From: Marinobacter aromaticivorans
GTDB taxonomy: Bacteria > Pseudomonadota > Gammaproteobacteria > Pseudomonadales > Oleiphilaceae
NCBI RefSeq assembly: GCF_002806975.1
Contig: NZ_NIHD01000006.1
Coordinates: 1-64,000 of the forward strand
Length of the DNA: 64,000 nucleotides
Direction: 5' to 3'
Positions within the stretch are counted from its first letter, which is position 1. Each line of letters opens with the position of its first letter. The notes beneath the pieces were generated by a model. That model was not told the origin of the DNA. It did not search any database and saw only the letters and a program-made list of their open reading frames with translations. Made by a program: the position numbers and the translations under genes. This document shows, one piece after another, positions 35,271-44,573 of the stretch.

Positions 35271-35383
35271 GGTGGCTCCATTGGTGCCTCCGCAACATGA
35301 AACCGCGAACCCGGTCAGGCCCGGAAGGGAGCAGCCGCAGTGGTGGAATTGTGTGCCGGAGTGTCGCTGGTGGGGCCACCCCC
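35271..35383 (+). ncRNA. ffs: Signal recognition particle 4.5S RNA
   Basis: The 5' GGTGGCTCC pairs with GGGGCCACC at the 3' end. The apical part contains the invariant SRP domain IV motif (GGTCAGGCCCGGAAGGGAGCAGCC) split over the loop region, followed by GTGTGCCGG as in E. coli 4.5S RNA. Length of about 113 nucleotides is typical of the short gammaproteobacterial form. It binds Ffh and directs membrane proteins co-translationally. Its position just before dnaX is common in gammaproteobacteria. Confidence 0.95.
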
Positions 35384-35492
35384 AGTTCTTGCTTAGTCCC
35401 CCGTCACGTCTTGTCAACTTTTCTGTTTCCGCTTCTTACAACACCCTGTCCATGCTAAAGTTGCAGGCGTTTTTCTCAGCATTTGGCGGATC

Positions 35493-37181
35493 ATGAGCTA
35501 CCAGGTACTTGCCCGTAAATGGCGCCCTCGCACCTTTGAAGATATGGTGGGGCAGGAACACGTTCTCCAGGCGTTGATTCACGCACTGGAAAACCAGCGC
35601 CTGCACCATGCCTACCTGTTTACCGGCACCCGGGGCGTGGGTAAAACCACCATCGGGCGGCTGCTGGCCCGTTGCCTTAACTGCGAAACCGGCGTTACGC
35701 CACGCCCCTGTGGTACCTGCTCCAGTTGCCTGGAAATCCAGGAGGGCCGGTTTGTTGACCTGATTGAAATTGATGCCGCATCCCGCACCGGTGTGGATGA
35801 CATGCGGGAGCTTACGGACAACGTGCAGTACGCGCCCAGCCGTGGGCGCTACAAGGTGTACCTCATCGACGAGGTGCACATGCTTACCAACCAGTCGTTT
35901 AATGCGTTTCTCAAGACCCTCGAGGAACCGCCCGAACATGTGAAGTTCCTGCTGGCAACCACCGATCCCCAGAAGCTGCCGGTAACCGTTCTCTCACGCT
36001 GTCTGCAGTTCAACCTGAAGCGCATGACACCGGAACACATTGCCGGCCACCTCACGAACGTTCTGACCGCCGAGCAGATACCCTTTGAAGAACCCGCGCT
36101 CTGGCTGCTGGCCCGCGCCGCCGATGGCAGTATGCGTGATGCCCTCAGCCTTACGGATCAGGCCATTGCGTTTGGTAACCAGAAGCTGGCGGCCAGTGAT
36201 GTCAGCAGCATGCTGGGTACCATTGATCAGCGGGATATCGAGCGCATTGTGAATACACTGGTAGACCGTGATGGCCCGGGCTTGCTGGCGGAAATCAGCC
36301 GCATCTCGGATTTCGCGCCGGATTACAGCATTATACTCGCGGATCTGTTGTCACTGTTCCACCGTGTGACCATGGAACAGGTGGTACCGGGAAGCGCCGA
36401 TAACGCCCTTGGCGATGCTGCGCAGGTGCAGTCCCTGGCCCGCAAACTCAGTGCAGAGGATGCCCAGTTGTTCTATCAGGCGGCCCTTATGGGCCGCAAA
36501 GATCTCGCTATTACCCCTGATGCCCGCATGGGCTTTGAGATGACGCTGCTCCGTATGCTGGCGTTTCGCCCTGGCTCGGGTCGTCGCGCACCGCCGCCGG
36601 CGGCAAGCACCAGATGCGCCGCGGAAGGAGAATCCAGGGACGAGCCTGAGCCGGAACCCGCGCCCGGGCCTGAACCCGAACTGGTTGCGACTGAACCTGA
36701 GCCTGCCCCCCCGGAAACCCCGGAAACTCCCGGAACCCCGGAAACCCGGGATGCCCCGGATGTCTCCGATGCCCCGACTCCAATTGCAGAGGGGGAATTT
36801 GTCTGGGAGCGGGATTTTCGCAATCTTGACATTGTGGGCATGCCGGGCAATCTGGCCAGCCACGGCGCCATGTCCCGGGATGGTGATACGGTTACTCTGT
36901 TAATCGATGAAGGTCACGCCCGGTTGCTGAACGCCCGGCATGAAGAAAAAATACTGGCCGCCTTGAGAAATCACTTCGGCGACGCCATTCAGATAAAGAT
37001 AGAGCAGGGTAACCCTGGCCCCAATACGCCCGCTGCCTATGAGGAGCGTTTACGCAAAGCCCGGCAGAGTGCAGCGGTAGAATCCATTCACAATGACCCG
37101 CTGGTGAAAACCATTGTGGAACGGTTTGAGGCCAGGGTAGTCGAAGACAGTATACGGCCGACAGAGACAGGCAGGAGTTAA
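35493..37181 (+). CDS. dnaX: DNA polymerase III subunits gamma/tau
   Basis: The 562-residue clamp-loader ATPase has Walker A GTRGVGKTTIGRLL near residue 45, a four-Cys zinc module (CLNC ... CGTCSSC) near 64-80, Walker B LIDEVHML near 127 and the SRC motif (VLSRCLQFNL). Residues about 385-425 form a Pro/Glu/Thr linker built from imperfect ETPETPGTPETR repeats, followed by a tau-type C-terminal domain. I see no A-AAA-AAG slippery heptamer with downstream stem at the expected gamma boundary, so only the full-length product is predicted. ybaB and recR follow in the usual order. Confidence 0.95.
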   Translation: MSYQVLARKWRPRTFEDMVGQEHVLQALIHALENQRLHHAYLFTGTRGVGKTTIGRLLARCLNCETGVTPRPCGTCSSCLEIQEGRFVDLIEIDAASRTGVDDMRELTDNVQYAPSRGRYKVYLIDEVHMLTNQSFNAFLKTLEEPPEHVKFLLATTDPQKLPVTVLSRCLQFNLKRMTPEHIAGHLTNVLTAEQIPFEEPALWLLARAADGSMRDALSLTDQAIAFGNQKLAASDVSSMLGTIDQRDIERIVNTLVDRDGPGLLAEISRISDFAPDYSIILADLLSLFHRVTMEQVVPGSADNALGDAAQVQSLARKLSAEDAQLFYQAALMGRKDLAITPDARMGFEMTLLRMLAFRPGSGRRAPPPAASTRCAAEGESRDEPEPEPAPGPEPELVATEPEPAPPETPETPGTPETRDAPDVSDAPTPIAEGEFVWERDFRNLDIVGMPGNLASHGAMSRDGDTVTLLIDEGHARLLNARHEEKILAALRNHFGDAIQIKIEQGNPGPNTPAAYEERLRKARQSAAVESIHNDPLVKTIVERFEARVVEDSIRPTETGRS

Positions 37182-37184
37182 AGT

Positions 37185-37508
37185 ATGATGAATAATATGG
37201 GCGACCTGATGAAAAAAGCCCAGAAAATGCAGGAAGAAATGCAGAAAGCCCAGGAAGAAGCAGCAAAAGCCGAGATTACCGGTGAAGCGGGTGCCGGCCT
37301 GGTGAAAGTTACCATGAACGGCCGCCATGATGTGCGCAGGGTAGAGATTGATCCTTCACTGATGTCTGAAGAGAAGGATGTTCTGGAAGATCTGCTGGCT
37401 GCAGCCATTAATGATGCGGTGCGCCGTGTGGAAGCCAACCAGAAAGATGCCATGTCTGGCATGATGTCCGGCATGGGTATGCCACCCGGCTTCAAGATGC
37501 CGTTTTAA
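37185..37508 (+). CDS. ybaB: YbaB/EbfC family nucleoid-associated protein
   Basis: The 107-residue protein opens with [18 protein letters not shown], the signature helix of the YbaB family. [24 protein letters not shown] and a C-terminal Met/Gly-rich tail ([14 protein letters not shown]) follow. It binds DNA as a dimer. The gene lies three bases after dnaX with GGCAGGAG upstream and precedes recR. Two adjacent ATG codons (37185 and 37188) are possible starts. Confidence 0.95.
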   Translation: MMNNMGDLMKKAQKMQEEMQKAQEEAAKAEITGEAGAGLVKVTMNGRHDVRRVEIDPSLMSEEKDVLEDLLAAAINDAVRRVEANQKDAMSGMMSGMGMPPGFKMPF

Positions 37509-37550
37509 CCCACTTTCACGATTTCCTGAACTGCAGTCCGAGGATGTTAA

Positions 37551-38153
37551 ATGGCCTTCAGCCCTCTGGTTGATGAACTTGTTGAATCGCTCCGCTGTTT
37601 GCCCGGAGTCGGTCAGAAAACGGCCCAGCGGATGGCGTTTCATTTGCTTGAGCGCGCCCGGTCCGGAGGAGTCCGGCTTTCTGATGCTTTGAGCAATGCC
37701 ATGGAGGGGGTTCGCCGCTGCGAGAGTTGCCAGAATTTTTCAGATACCGAAGTATGCGGGATTTGTGACAACCCGGCCCGGAGCAACGGCACTCTGTGCG
37801 TGGTGGAAAGCCCTTCAGACCTGCTGGCCATCGAGCAGGCGGGGGATTACAAAGGCAGTTATTTCGTGTTGATGGGGCATCTGTCGCCCATCGACGGCGT
37901 GGGCCCGGAGGAAATCGGTATTGAACGGCTTCTGCGCCGGGTAGGCGAAGACGGCGTTACCGAGCTGATTCTTGCAACCAATCCTACCGTTGAAGGTGAG
38001 GCAACCGCCCACTACATTTCCGACCGGCTTGACGGGTCAGGCATTCTCATCACACGGCTTGCTCACGGTATACCCGTTGGTGGCGAGCTTGGCTACGTTG
38101 ACGGTTTTACCCTCACCCACGCGTTTCGCGGCAGAAAACCTCTGCTGGATTGA
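37551..38153 (+). CDS. recR: Recombination mediator RecR
   Basis: The 200-residue protein has the helix-hairpin-helix opening ([21 protein letters not shown]). A C4 zinc finger ([21 protein letters not shown]) near residues 57-78 and a Toprim domain ([30 protein letters not shown]) follow. RecR works with RecF and RecO to load RecA on gapped DNA. It forms a unit with dnaX and ybaB. Confidence 0.95.
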   Translation: MAFSPLVDELVESLRCLPGVGQKTAQRMAFHLLERARSGGVRLSDALSNAMEGVRRCESCQNFSDTEVCGICDNPARSNGTLCVVESPSDLLAIEQAGDYKGSYFVLMGHLSPIDGVGPEEIGIERLLRRVGEDGVTELILATNPTVEGEATAHYISDRLDGSGILITRLAHGIPVGGELGYVDGFTLTHAFRGRKPLLD

Positions 38154-38196
38154 TTGCGTATCAGCGCCTTGACGGCGTTTTTAACCGGCTGTTTCT

Positions 38197-39360
38197 ATGA
38201 CACTTTCCATATCCGCTATTCGCGTTCCTCCGGCGCCTGACACCATTGACTGGATTACAACAGCACAAGCGCTTGATGCATGGCTGGACAGCGCGCCGGG
38301 CCACCCACTGGTGCTGGATACGGAATTCGAGAGAGTAAATACCTTCTACCCCATCCCCGGGCTGGTTCAGCTGGGTCTTGGCGACCACTTTTGCCTTGTT
38401 GATCCGGACGTTGCAGAGCATTCCTCCCGCTTTCGTGAAGTCATCGCAGACCCTGCTGTAACCAAATTGCTCTATGCCATGAGCGAGGATCTTGAGCTGT
38501 TTCGGGACTGGCTGGGGATCAACCCCAAGGGCGTTGTGGACCTGCAGATTGGCGCAGCTATGGCGGGCGCCGGCTTTTCCCTGGGGTATGCACGATTCGT
38601 TGAAACCCTGTTTGGTGAAACCCTGGATAAATCCGTCACCCGCTCCGACTGGATTTCCCGGCCTTTGAGTGAAGCCCAGCAACGCTATGCTGTGGAGGAC
38701 ATACGTTTTCTGGCGCCCATGTATGAATGGATTTCTGCACGTCTTCAGGAACGGGGCCTTGAGTCTGCACTCGTGGAGGAGTCTGCACGCTTTGCAGATG
38801 AACTTGCAGGGCAGGACGACCCGGATAATCATTATCTGCGCCTGCGCGGCGGCTGGGCGTTGAGCCCGCAGCAGCAGGCCGTGCTCCGGGAACTGGTTGT
38901 TTGGCGGGAACAGGAAAGCCGCAGGCGTGACCGCCCCCGGGGCAGGGTTCTGGCGGACGCTCTGCTTATTGCCATTGCAGAACGGCTGCCCGGGACGATC
39001 AGTGAACTGTCCAATATCCAGGGTGTTCCTGCAGCCGTGGTCCGCCGCTATGGAGAGGCCCTGTTGGAACTTGTCGAACACGGGCGTAACCTTGATACTT
39101 CTAACCTTGGTACATCGGGTGTTCAGCTCATCGCGCCACCGCTTACCCGGGATCAGCAAGTGGTTCTCAAAAACCTCAAGCGCATTCTCAGGAAAGTAGC
39201 GGAGGCTGTTGATATTCCAATGGAACTGCTTGCACCTCGAAAACGGCTTGAGAAGGTTGTGCAGGACAGAACCTTTGCTGGTAGCCCGTTTTTCCAGGGC
39301 TGGCGTGCAAGAATTTTTGCTCCGGTTGTGAACGATATTGAGGAATGCCTGAAGTCATGA
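38197..39360 (+). CDS. rnd: Ribonuclease D
   Basis: The 387-residue 3'-5' exoribonuclease has the DEDDy exonuclease core. VLDTEFERVNTFYPIPGLVQ carries the first acidic pair, YAMSEDLELFRDWLG the second, and SEAQQRYAVEDIRFLAPMY the Tyr and last Asp. HRDC-type helical domains follow (VLRELVVWREQESRRRDRPRG). It trims tRNA and other stable RNA 3' ends. Its stop codon overlaps the ATG of the ycgL gene. Confidence 0.92.
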   Translation: MTLSISAIRVPPAPDTIDWITTAQALDAWLDSAPGHPLVLDTEFERVNTFYPIPGLVQLGLGDHFCLVDPDVAEHSSRFREVIADPAVTKLLYAMSEDLELFRDWLGINPKGVVDLQIGAAMAGAGFSLGYARFVETLFGETLDKSVTRSDWISRPLSEAQQRYAVEDIRFLAPMYEWISARLQERGLESALVEESARFADELAGQDDPDNHYLRLRGGWALSPQQQAVLRELVVWREQESRRRDRPRGRVLADALLIAIAERLPGTISELSNIQGVPAAVVRRYGEALLELVEHGRNLDTSNLGTSGVQLIAPPLTRDQQVVLKNLKRILRKVAEAVDIPMELLAPRKRLEKVVQDRTFAGSPFFQGWRARIFAPVVNDIEECLKS

Positions 39361-39650
39361 AAGACCGCGAGTTTGTATCTGTTTTCCGAAGCAGCAAGAA
39401 AAGCGACACCTATATTTACGTGCGTCGCGGGCAGAAATGGGACGATCTGCCGGAAAGCCTCAGAGGTATTTTCGGTAACCCGGTACATGCCATGGATCTG
39501 GTAATGACGCCGGACCGCAAACTTGCGCGAACCACCGGTGAGCAGGTTCTGACGGCCATCGCCGACAAAGACTTCTTTTTGCAGATGCCGGAAGAGCCCG
39601 ATGCTTACGTGGTCGATTTCCGGAAAAAACCGGGGATGAAAAGCTCGTGA
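39357..39650 (+). CDS. ycgL: YcgL domain-containing protein
   Basis: This small protein has the YcgL-family pattern. FVSVFRSSKKSDTYIYV is followed by the W-D-x-LP segment (KWDDLPESLRGIFG) and KLARTTGEQVLTAIADKDFF with QMPEE near the end. Its molecular role is not established. I prefer the ATG at 39357 (97 residues), which overlaps the rnd stop, over the ATG at 39345 because GAGG lies too close to the latter. It is also coupled to the next gene through a GTGA overlap. Confidence 0.88.
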   Translation: MKDREFVSVFRSSKKSDTYIYVRRGQKWDDLPESLRGIFGNPVHAMDLVMTPDRKLARTTGEQVLTAIADKDFFLQMPEEPDAYVVDFRKKPGMKSS

Positions 39651-40093
39651 TTGCGCAAATCCCGTTCTGGCAGCGCAAGCGTCTGAGCGAGATGACCCCT
39701 TCGGAATGGGAATCCCTGTGCGACGGTTGTGGCAAATGCTGCCTGAACAAGCTTGAGGACGAAGACACCGGAGAGGTATATCACACGGACCTGGTATGCC
39801 GTTATATGGACGAAGAGACCTGTCAATGCACGGTTTACGCTGATCGCCTGAGCAAGGTGCCTGGCTGCACGGTGCTGACACCGGGCACTGTGAACGATTA
39901 CCATTGGCTGCCTTATACCTGTGCTTACCGCACGCTCGCCGAGAACCGACCCCTTGCAGACTGGCACCCACTGCGTAGTGGCGACCCGGATTCAGTGCAT
40001 GAGGCAGGCGTTTCCATACGCCACAAAGTAATCTCGGAGGCCGGGGTGCCGGAAGATGACTGGGAAGAACACATCATTCACTGGATTCTGTAA
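39647..40093 (+). CDS. ycgN: YcgN/UPF0260 cysteine cluster protein
   Basis: The 148-residue protein carries CDGCGKCCLNKLEDEDTG near residue 25, then CRYMDEETCQCTVYADR and AYRTLAENRPL. This is the YkgJ/YcgN-type cysteine cluster thought to bind metal or an Fe-S cluster. It starts at a GTG overlapping the ycgL stop and ends one base into the following membrane-protein gene. rnd, ycgL and ycgN form a conserved gammaproteobacterial trio. Confidence 0.88.
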   Translation: MIAQIPFWQRKRLSEMTPSEWESLCDGCGKCCLNKLEDEDTGEVYHTDLVCRYMDEETCQCTVYADRLSKVPGCTVLTPGTVNDYHWLPYTCAYRTLAENRPLADWHPLRSGDPDSVHEAGVSIRHKVISEAGVPEDDWEEHIIHWIL

Positions 40094-40437
40094 TGATCGA
40101 TACTGACGCACAAACTGCTTACGGCATCTTCTGGGCCGCTTACGCTATCGCTTTTGTCGTGTTTTTTTACATGATGAAAAAGCTCTTCCGGTTTTTACCG
40201 GTGTATGGCTTTCGTACTCTGCTGCTGGCGGCGCTGGTTGCACTGCTGCTGACGCCTGTTGAGTCGCCCGAGCAGGCGGGTTGGTGGATACCGGCCTGGC
40301 TCTTTGGCGGTTACGAACTCATCCTCGGCGATGCAGACGCTGCCGGCAGGGCTCTGTTTAATCTGGCCATTGGTGGCCTCGTTATGCTGCTTGTCTGGAT
40401 TCTGGATCTGGTTCGCTATCGCCTGTCCCGACGCTGA
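40093..40437 (+). CDS. Small inner-membrane protein, unknown function
   Basis: The 114-residue protein is mostly hydrophobic, with probable membrane segments at about residues 10-28 (GIFWAAYAIAFVVFFYMM), 40-56 (FRTLLLAALVALLLTPV) and 88-106 (LFNLAIGGLVMLLVWILDL). A weakly polar stretch (WWIPAWLFGGYELILG) lies between them. I do not recognise a family. Its start overlaps the ycgN stop by one base, and a vWA protein gene follows after 29 bases, so it may belong to the same transcript as either group. Confidence 0.7.
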   Translation: MIDTDAQTAYGIFWAAYAIAFVVFFYMMKKLFRFLPVYGFRTLLLAALVALLLTPVESPEQAGWWIPAWLFGGYELILGDADAAGRALFNLAIGGLVMLLVWILDLVRYRLSRR

Positions 40438-40466
40438 TACCAACAACCTGTTTTCCGAGACCAACA

Positions 40467-42533
40467 ATGCCAGGAATTTTCACGCTGATTATGTTTGCTG
40501 CCCTGTGGCTGCCCGGAATGCTTTCGGCCCAGGAAGCTGAAACACTGATTCTGCCGGAACAGCCGGATGTCCGGATTATTGTAGATATCTCCGGCTCCAT
40601 GAAGGAAACCGATCCGAATGACCTGCGGCAACCGGCCGTCAGGCTTCTTGCCCGGGTTTTACCGGAAGGCAGCACCGCAGGCGTGTGGACGTTTGGCCAG
40701 TACGTAAACATGCTCGTACCCCACGGGGAGGTAACCGAACCATGGCGCAAAACGGCGGTTGATGGTTCCCGGCAGATAAACTCAGTGGCGTTGCGCACCA
40801 ATCTCGGTAAAGCCATTGAAGTGGCGAGTGATGATTATGTCACGGGTGGTTCACTTGAGAACACACACTTTATTCTGCTGACCGACGGTAAAGTCGATAT
40901 CTCGGACAACCCGGAGGTGAACCGGGCGGAAGAAAAACGCATTCTCAGCGAGGTGTTGCAAAGCCTGGTCGGCAGGGGCGCCACTTTTCATCCGGTAGCG
41001 CTTTCTGACCAGGCTGACGCCGGATTTCTGAAAACCCTTGCGGAACAATCCGGGGGCAGCTTCCGGATTGCCGATACCGCAGACTCTCTCAACCTGGCGT
41101 TTCTGGACGCATTGAACACTGCCGCGCCCCAGGAACAGATACCGATTGAGGGCAATGCGTTCACCGTTGACGGCGGCGTAAAGGAATTCACCGCTCTCAT
41201 TTTCCGCGAAAAAAATAGCGGGTCTGGTGAAGCGGCTGCCCTGGAGCTGATCCGGCCCGATGGAGAAACACTGTCGCAATCCGCGCAGCCAGACAATGTT
41301 CGCTGGGCAAGCGAAGCCGCCTATGATCTGGTCACCATTACCGAACCCCTTGCAGGGGAATGGCGTGTTAAAGGTGAGTTGGGTGAGGGCAGCCGGGTTA
41401 CGGTTGTCAGTGATCTGCGAATGGTAGTAAGTCCTGTACCGGCAACCTTTACCGCAGAAGCTCCTGTTGATGTTCGGGTCGCTTTTTTTGAAGAAGCGGA
41501 AAAGGTGACCAATCCCGAATTCCTCAACGTATTACGGGTCAGGCTTATCCTGACTTCGGAAGACGGGCGCAGTGGCAGCAAGCTGCTTTCAGGCGATCAG
41601 CCGCCTGCTGATGGTGAGTACACGGATACCATCAGCAAGCTCCCGGCTGAGGGGCTTTACCGGTTGGATATAGTTGCCGATGGCAAAACCTTTGCCCGGA
41701 AGTTCAGCGCAACCACCGAGTTCAGGATGCCCGAGGGCATGGTTGCACCCAGCGTAGAGCCACCCATTGATATTAATCTGGCTGAGAACGCAGAGCCACA
41801 GCAAACGGCTTCTGAACCACAAACGGCGGTTGAACCGGAAAACCTCCCTGAAACCAGGCCTGAGGAGGTATCTGCAAAGCCTTTAGCCGATGAGGAACCT
41901 GTAGTCAAAGAAAAGCCTTTAGCCAGAGAAAAGCCTTTAGCCAGAGAAAAGCCGTCAGGTGACAGCGAAGCTCCTGCCGGGCCCGAGCCTGAACAGGCTG
42001 TGGAAGAGTCCGCCGGCCTGCCTTTTCCGCTCTGGATGATCGGAACAGGTGCGGGAGCCATTGTGATTCTGGCGCTCTTCGCCTTTTTGCTGATGCGAAA
42101 ACGCAGCAAAAAAGAGCCGGAGAACAATAGTGCTGGAGAGGAATCGGAAACTCTGGAGGAACTGCAGCAGGAAATGGCAGATATTGAGGCAGAAATGCCG
42201 GTGCTGATGCCTGAAGATCCGGAGCCAGAGCAAGAACCTGAACCGGTGCTGCAGGCAGAGCCGGAACAGGTACAGGTACAGGAAGAGCCAGAGGAAGAGG
42301 AGATACCGGTTGCCGACTCGATTGTTGAACCGGAGGAAACCATTCCGGAGCTGACAGAGCCTGCGGAAGAAACCGATGAAGAAGAGTTCGGTCTGGACGA
42401 TTTCGACCTGTCCGAATTCGATGATTTACCCGATTTTGATTTGCCCGATGACGAGGATCCCTTCGATAAACGGGAGCCGGATACCAGGCCGGACAACGAA
42501 CGGAAAAGTAACCAACAGGAACGAGACACATGA
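40467..42533 (+). CDS. Membrane-anchored vWA domain protein with acidic cytoplasmic tail
   Basis: The 688-residue protein has a signal peptide (residues 1-22, ending LSA). A periplasmic vWA domain has the complete MIDAS start DISGS near residue 38 and ILLTDGKVD near 140. A beta-rich region and a low-complexity linker with tandem KPLARE units (18-base DNA repeats at 41910-41953) follow. One membrane helix (LWMIGTGAGAIVILALFAFLLM) lies near 518-540, and a very acidic Glu/Asp/Pro tail completes it. It is coupled by ATGA overlap to a MoxR ATPase, and another vWA protein follows. MoxR-vWA pairs act as chaperone systems for complex assembly or metal loading; the client is unknown. Confidence 0.83.
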   Translation: MPGIFTLIMFAALWLPGMLSAQEAETLILPEQPDVRIIVDISGSMKETDPNDLRQPAVRLLARVLPEGSTAGVWTFGQYVNMLVPHGEVTEPWRKTAVDGSRQINSVALRTNLGKAIEVASDDYVTGGSLENTHFILLTDGKVDISDNPEVNRAEEKRILSEVLQSLVGRGATFHPVALSDQADAGFLKTLAEQSGGSFRIADTADSLNLAFLDALNTAAPQEQIPIEGNAFTVDGGVKEFTALIFREKNSGSGEAAALELIRPDGETLSQSAQPDNVRWASEAAYDLVTITEPLAGEWRVKGELGEGSRVTVVSDLRMVVSPVPATFTAEAPVDVRVAFFEEAEKVTNPEFLNVLRVRLILTSEDGRSGSKLLSGDQPPADGEYTDTISKLPAEGLYRLDIVADGKTFARKFSATTEFRMPEGMVAPSVEPPIDINLAENAEPQQTASEPQTAVEPENLPETRPEEVSAKPLADEEPVVKEKPLAREKPLAREKPSGDSEAPAGPEPEQAVEESAGLPFPLWMIGTGAGAIVILALFAFLLMRKRSKKEPENNSAGEESETLEELQQEMADIEAEMPVLMPEDPEPEQEPEPVLQAEPEQVQVQEEPEEEEIPVADSIVEPEETIPELTEPAEETDEEEFGLDDFDLSEFDDLPDFDLPDDEDPFDKREPDTRPDNERKSNQQERDT
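41910..41953 (+). repeat. 18-base tandem repeat in vWA gene
   Basis: About 2.4 copies of GAAAAGCCTTTAGCCAGA lie head to tail and encode the repeated unit EKPLAR in the linker before the membrane segment. Unit length is a multiple of three, so copy changes by slippage would keep the frame and only alter linker length. Confidence 0.9.
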
Positions 42534-43372
42534 AGTTTACCGGTACCGATCAATACGTAGCCACCGATGACCTGCAAATGGCCGTAAATGCGGCCATTAC
42601 GCTGCAACGCCCACTGCTGATCAAAGGCGAGCCCGGCACCGGCAAAACCTTGCTGGCGGAAGAAATGGCGAGTGCCCTGGGTATGCGGCTGATTCAGTGG
42701 CACATCAAATCCACCACCAAGGCTCAGCAGGGCCTTTATGAATATGATGCGGTTTCCCGTTTGCGTGATTCCCAGCTGGGTGATGAGAAGGTCAAGGACA
42801 TCAGTAATTACATTGTTAAAGGCAAGCTCTGGGAAGCATTTGACGCCGACGAACAGGTTGTGCTGCTGATCGATGAAATCGACAAGGCCGACATTGAATT
42901 CCCCAACGATCTGCTGTTGGAGCTGGATCGCATGGAATTCTTTGTCTATGAAACCCAGCAGTTCGTTAAGGCCAAAAAACGTCCGATTGTTGTTATTACC
43001 AGTAACAATGAAAAAGAACTCCCGGATGCCTTCTTGCGCCGTTGCTTCTTCCATTACATCAGCTTCCCGGACCACAGCACGATGCAGAGCATTGTGGACG
43101 TGCATTTCCCGGGTATTCAGCAGCAGGTGGTTCGGGATGCTCTGGAAGTGTTCTTTGATGTGCGCAAGGTGCCGGGGCTGAAGAAAAAGCCTTCAACCTC
43201 TGAGCTGATAGACTGGCTGAAACTGCTGATGGCGGACGAACTCTCCGCAAAAATGCTGCAGGAAAAAGACCACAGCTCGGCCCTGCCGCCCCTGTATGGC
43301 GCTCTGGTGAAAAACGAGCAGGATGTGCACCTGCTGCAGAAGCTGGCGTTTATGGCCCGCCGTCGCGGCTGA
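42530..43372 (+). CDS. MoxR family AAA+ ATPase
   Basis: The 280-residue ATPase has Walker A GEPGTGKTLLAEEMA near residue 36 and IKSTTKAQQGLYEYDAVSRL. Walker B is VVLLIDEIDKADIEFPNDLL, sensor 1 is VVITSNNEKELPDAFLRRC, and LKKKPSTSELIDWLKLL is the C-terminal lid. MoxR proteins usually work with vWA partners, and both flanking genes encode one. The start overlaps the stop of the upstream vWA gene, and the next start is 22 bases downstream. Confidence 0.9.
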   Translation: MKFTGTDQYVATDDLQMAVNAAITLQRPLLIKGEPGTGKTLLAEEMASALGMRLIQWHIKSTTKAQQGLYEYDAVSRLRDSQLGDEKVKDISNYIVKGKLWEAFDADEQVVLLIDEIDKADIEFPNDLLLELDRMEFFVYETQQFVKAKKRPIVVITSNNEKELPDAFLRRCFFHYISFPDHSTMQSIVDVHFPGIQQQVVRDALEVFFDVRKVPGLKKKPSTSELIDWLKLLMADELSAKMLQEKDHSSALPPLYGALVKNEQDVHLLQKLAFMARRRG

Positions 43373-43394
43373 AATTCGGCAAGAGTGCGGTTTT

Positions 43395-44573
43395 ATGTTG
43401 ATTGATTTTTTTCTCGAAGTGCGGCGGGCCAAAGTGCCTGCCAGCCTGCGCGAATTCCTCGATCTGCTGGAAGCGCTGCAACAGCGGCTGGCGTTTGCAG
43501 ATATGGAGGAGTTCTATTACCTGGCCCGGTTGTGTCTGGTAAAGGACGAGCGCCATTTCGACAAATTTGACCGGGCGTTCAAGGCCTATTTCGAAGGCAT
43601 TGAACACCTGGACGAGTTGCTGGAAGCGCTGATTCCCGACGACTGGCTCAGGGCCGAATTCGAGAAGCATCTGACTGAAGAAGAAAAGGCCAGGATAGAA
43701 TCTCTTGGAGGCCTTGAAGAGCTGATTGAAACCTTCAGGAAGCGCATGGAAGAGCAGCAGGAACGCCATGCCGGCGGCAACAAATGGATTGGTACCGGTG
43801 GCACCTCACCCTTCGGGGCAGATGGTTACAACCCGGAAGGTTTTCGTATCGGCCAGAAGAAAGGCCGGCACGGGCGGGCGGTAAAAGTCTGGGAGAAGCG
43901 GGAATTCAGGGATCTGGATGACAGCGTCACCCTGGGTATCCGCAACATCAAGGTGGCACTGCGCCGTTTGCGCAAGTTTGCACGCCAGGGCGCCGCAGAC
44001 AAGCTGGACCTGGACGACACTATTCGCTCAACCGCCCGTAACGCCGGCTATCTGGACCTGAAAATGGTTCCGGAGCGCCACAATGCCGTCAAGGTGTTGA
44101 TCTTCTTTGACGTGGGGGGCTCCATGGATCCCCATGTACGCGTGTGTGAAGAGCTGTTTTCGGCTGCACGCCTTGAATTCAAGCACATGGAGTACTTCTA
44201 CTTTCATAATTTTATTTATGAGAGTGTGTGGAAAAACAACATCCGGCGCATGAATGAAACCACCGATACCTGGGATATCCTCCACAAGTACTCTCCGGAC
44301 TACAAAGTGATCTTCGTGGGCGATGCCACCATGGCGCCTTACGAGATTTCGCACCCGGGGGGTTCCATTGAGCACTGGAACGAAGAAGCCGGCGCCACCT
44401 GGTTTCAGCGTATCACCGAGCATTTCCGCAAGGTTGTCTGGATAAACCCGCTACCGGAAAATTACTGGGGCAAAGGCGGCTCTCTGGGCATGACCCGTCA
44501 ACTTGTGAACGATCACATGTACCCCTTAACGGTAGAAGGCCTGGAATCGGCCATGAAGTATCTGAGCAAATAA
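43395..44573 (+). CDS. CoxE-like vWA domain protein
   Basis: The soluble 392-residue protein has an N-terminal helical region (FFLEVRRAKVPASLREFLDLLEAL). A charged central linker with GTGGTSPFGADGYNPEGFRIG follows, and a C-terminal vWA domain starts with VLIFFDVGGSMDPHVR. The MIDAS reads DVGGS instead of DxSxS, a variant I recall from this family. VIFVGDATMAPYEI follows. It is the cytoplasmic vWA partner of the MoxR ATPase. The ATG at 43395 is preferred; the frame upstream overlaps the MoxR gene and lacks family similarity. Confidence 0.83.
   Translation: MLIDFFLEVRRAKVPASLREFLDLLEALQQRLAFADMEEFYYLARLCLVKDERHFDKFDRAFKAYFEGIEHLDELLEALIPDDWLRAEFEKHLTEEEKARIESLGGLEELIETFRKRMEEQQERHAGGNKWIGTGGTSPFGADGYNPEGFRIGQKKGRHGRAVKVWEKREFRDLDDSVTLGIRNIKVALRRLRKFARQGAADKLDLDDTIRSTARNAGYLDLKMVPERHNAVKVLIFFDVGGSMDPHVRVCEELFSAARLEFKHMEYFYFHNFIYESVWKNNIRRMNETTDTWDILHKYSPDYKVIFVGDATMAPYEISHPGGSIEHWNEEAGATWFQRITEHFRKVVWINPLPENYWGKGGSLGMTRQLVNDHMYPLTVEGLESAMKYLSK

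Noticed and set aside
36700-36770. Collagen-like or adhesin repeat on the minus strand opposite the dnaX linker
   Set aside because: The Gly/Phe-rich reading is simply the complement of the Pro-Glu-Thr linker repeats of dnaX.
36700-36970. Programmed frameshift in dnaX to make a gamma subunit
   Set aside because: No A-AAA-AAG heptamer with a following stem is present at the expected boundary; the only A run (near 36944-36951) lies too far into the tau C-terminal domain and has no supporting structure.
38161-39971. Long minus-strand frames over rnd, ycgL and ycgN
   Set aside because: The plus-strand genes have clear catalytic motifs and coupled starts; the antisense translations lack recognisable domains.
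41657-43105. 482-codon minus-strand frame with Ser/Gly repeats over the vWA and MoxR genes
   Set aside because: The Ser/Gly low complexity is the complement of the acidic Glu/Pro tail; no start context or signal for export is present.
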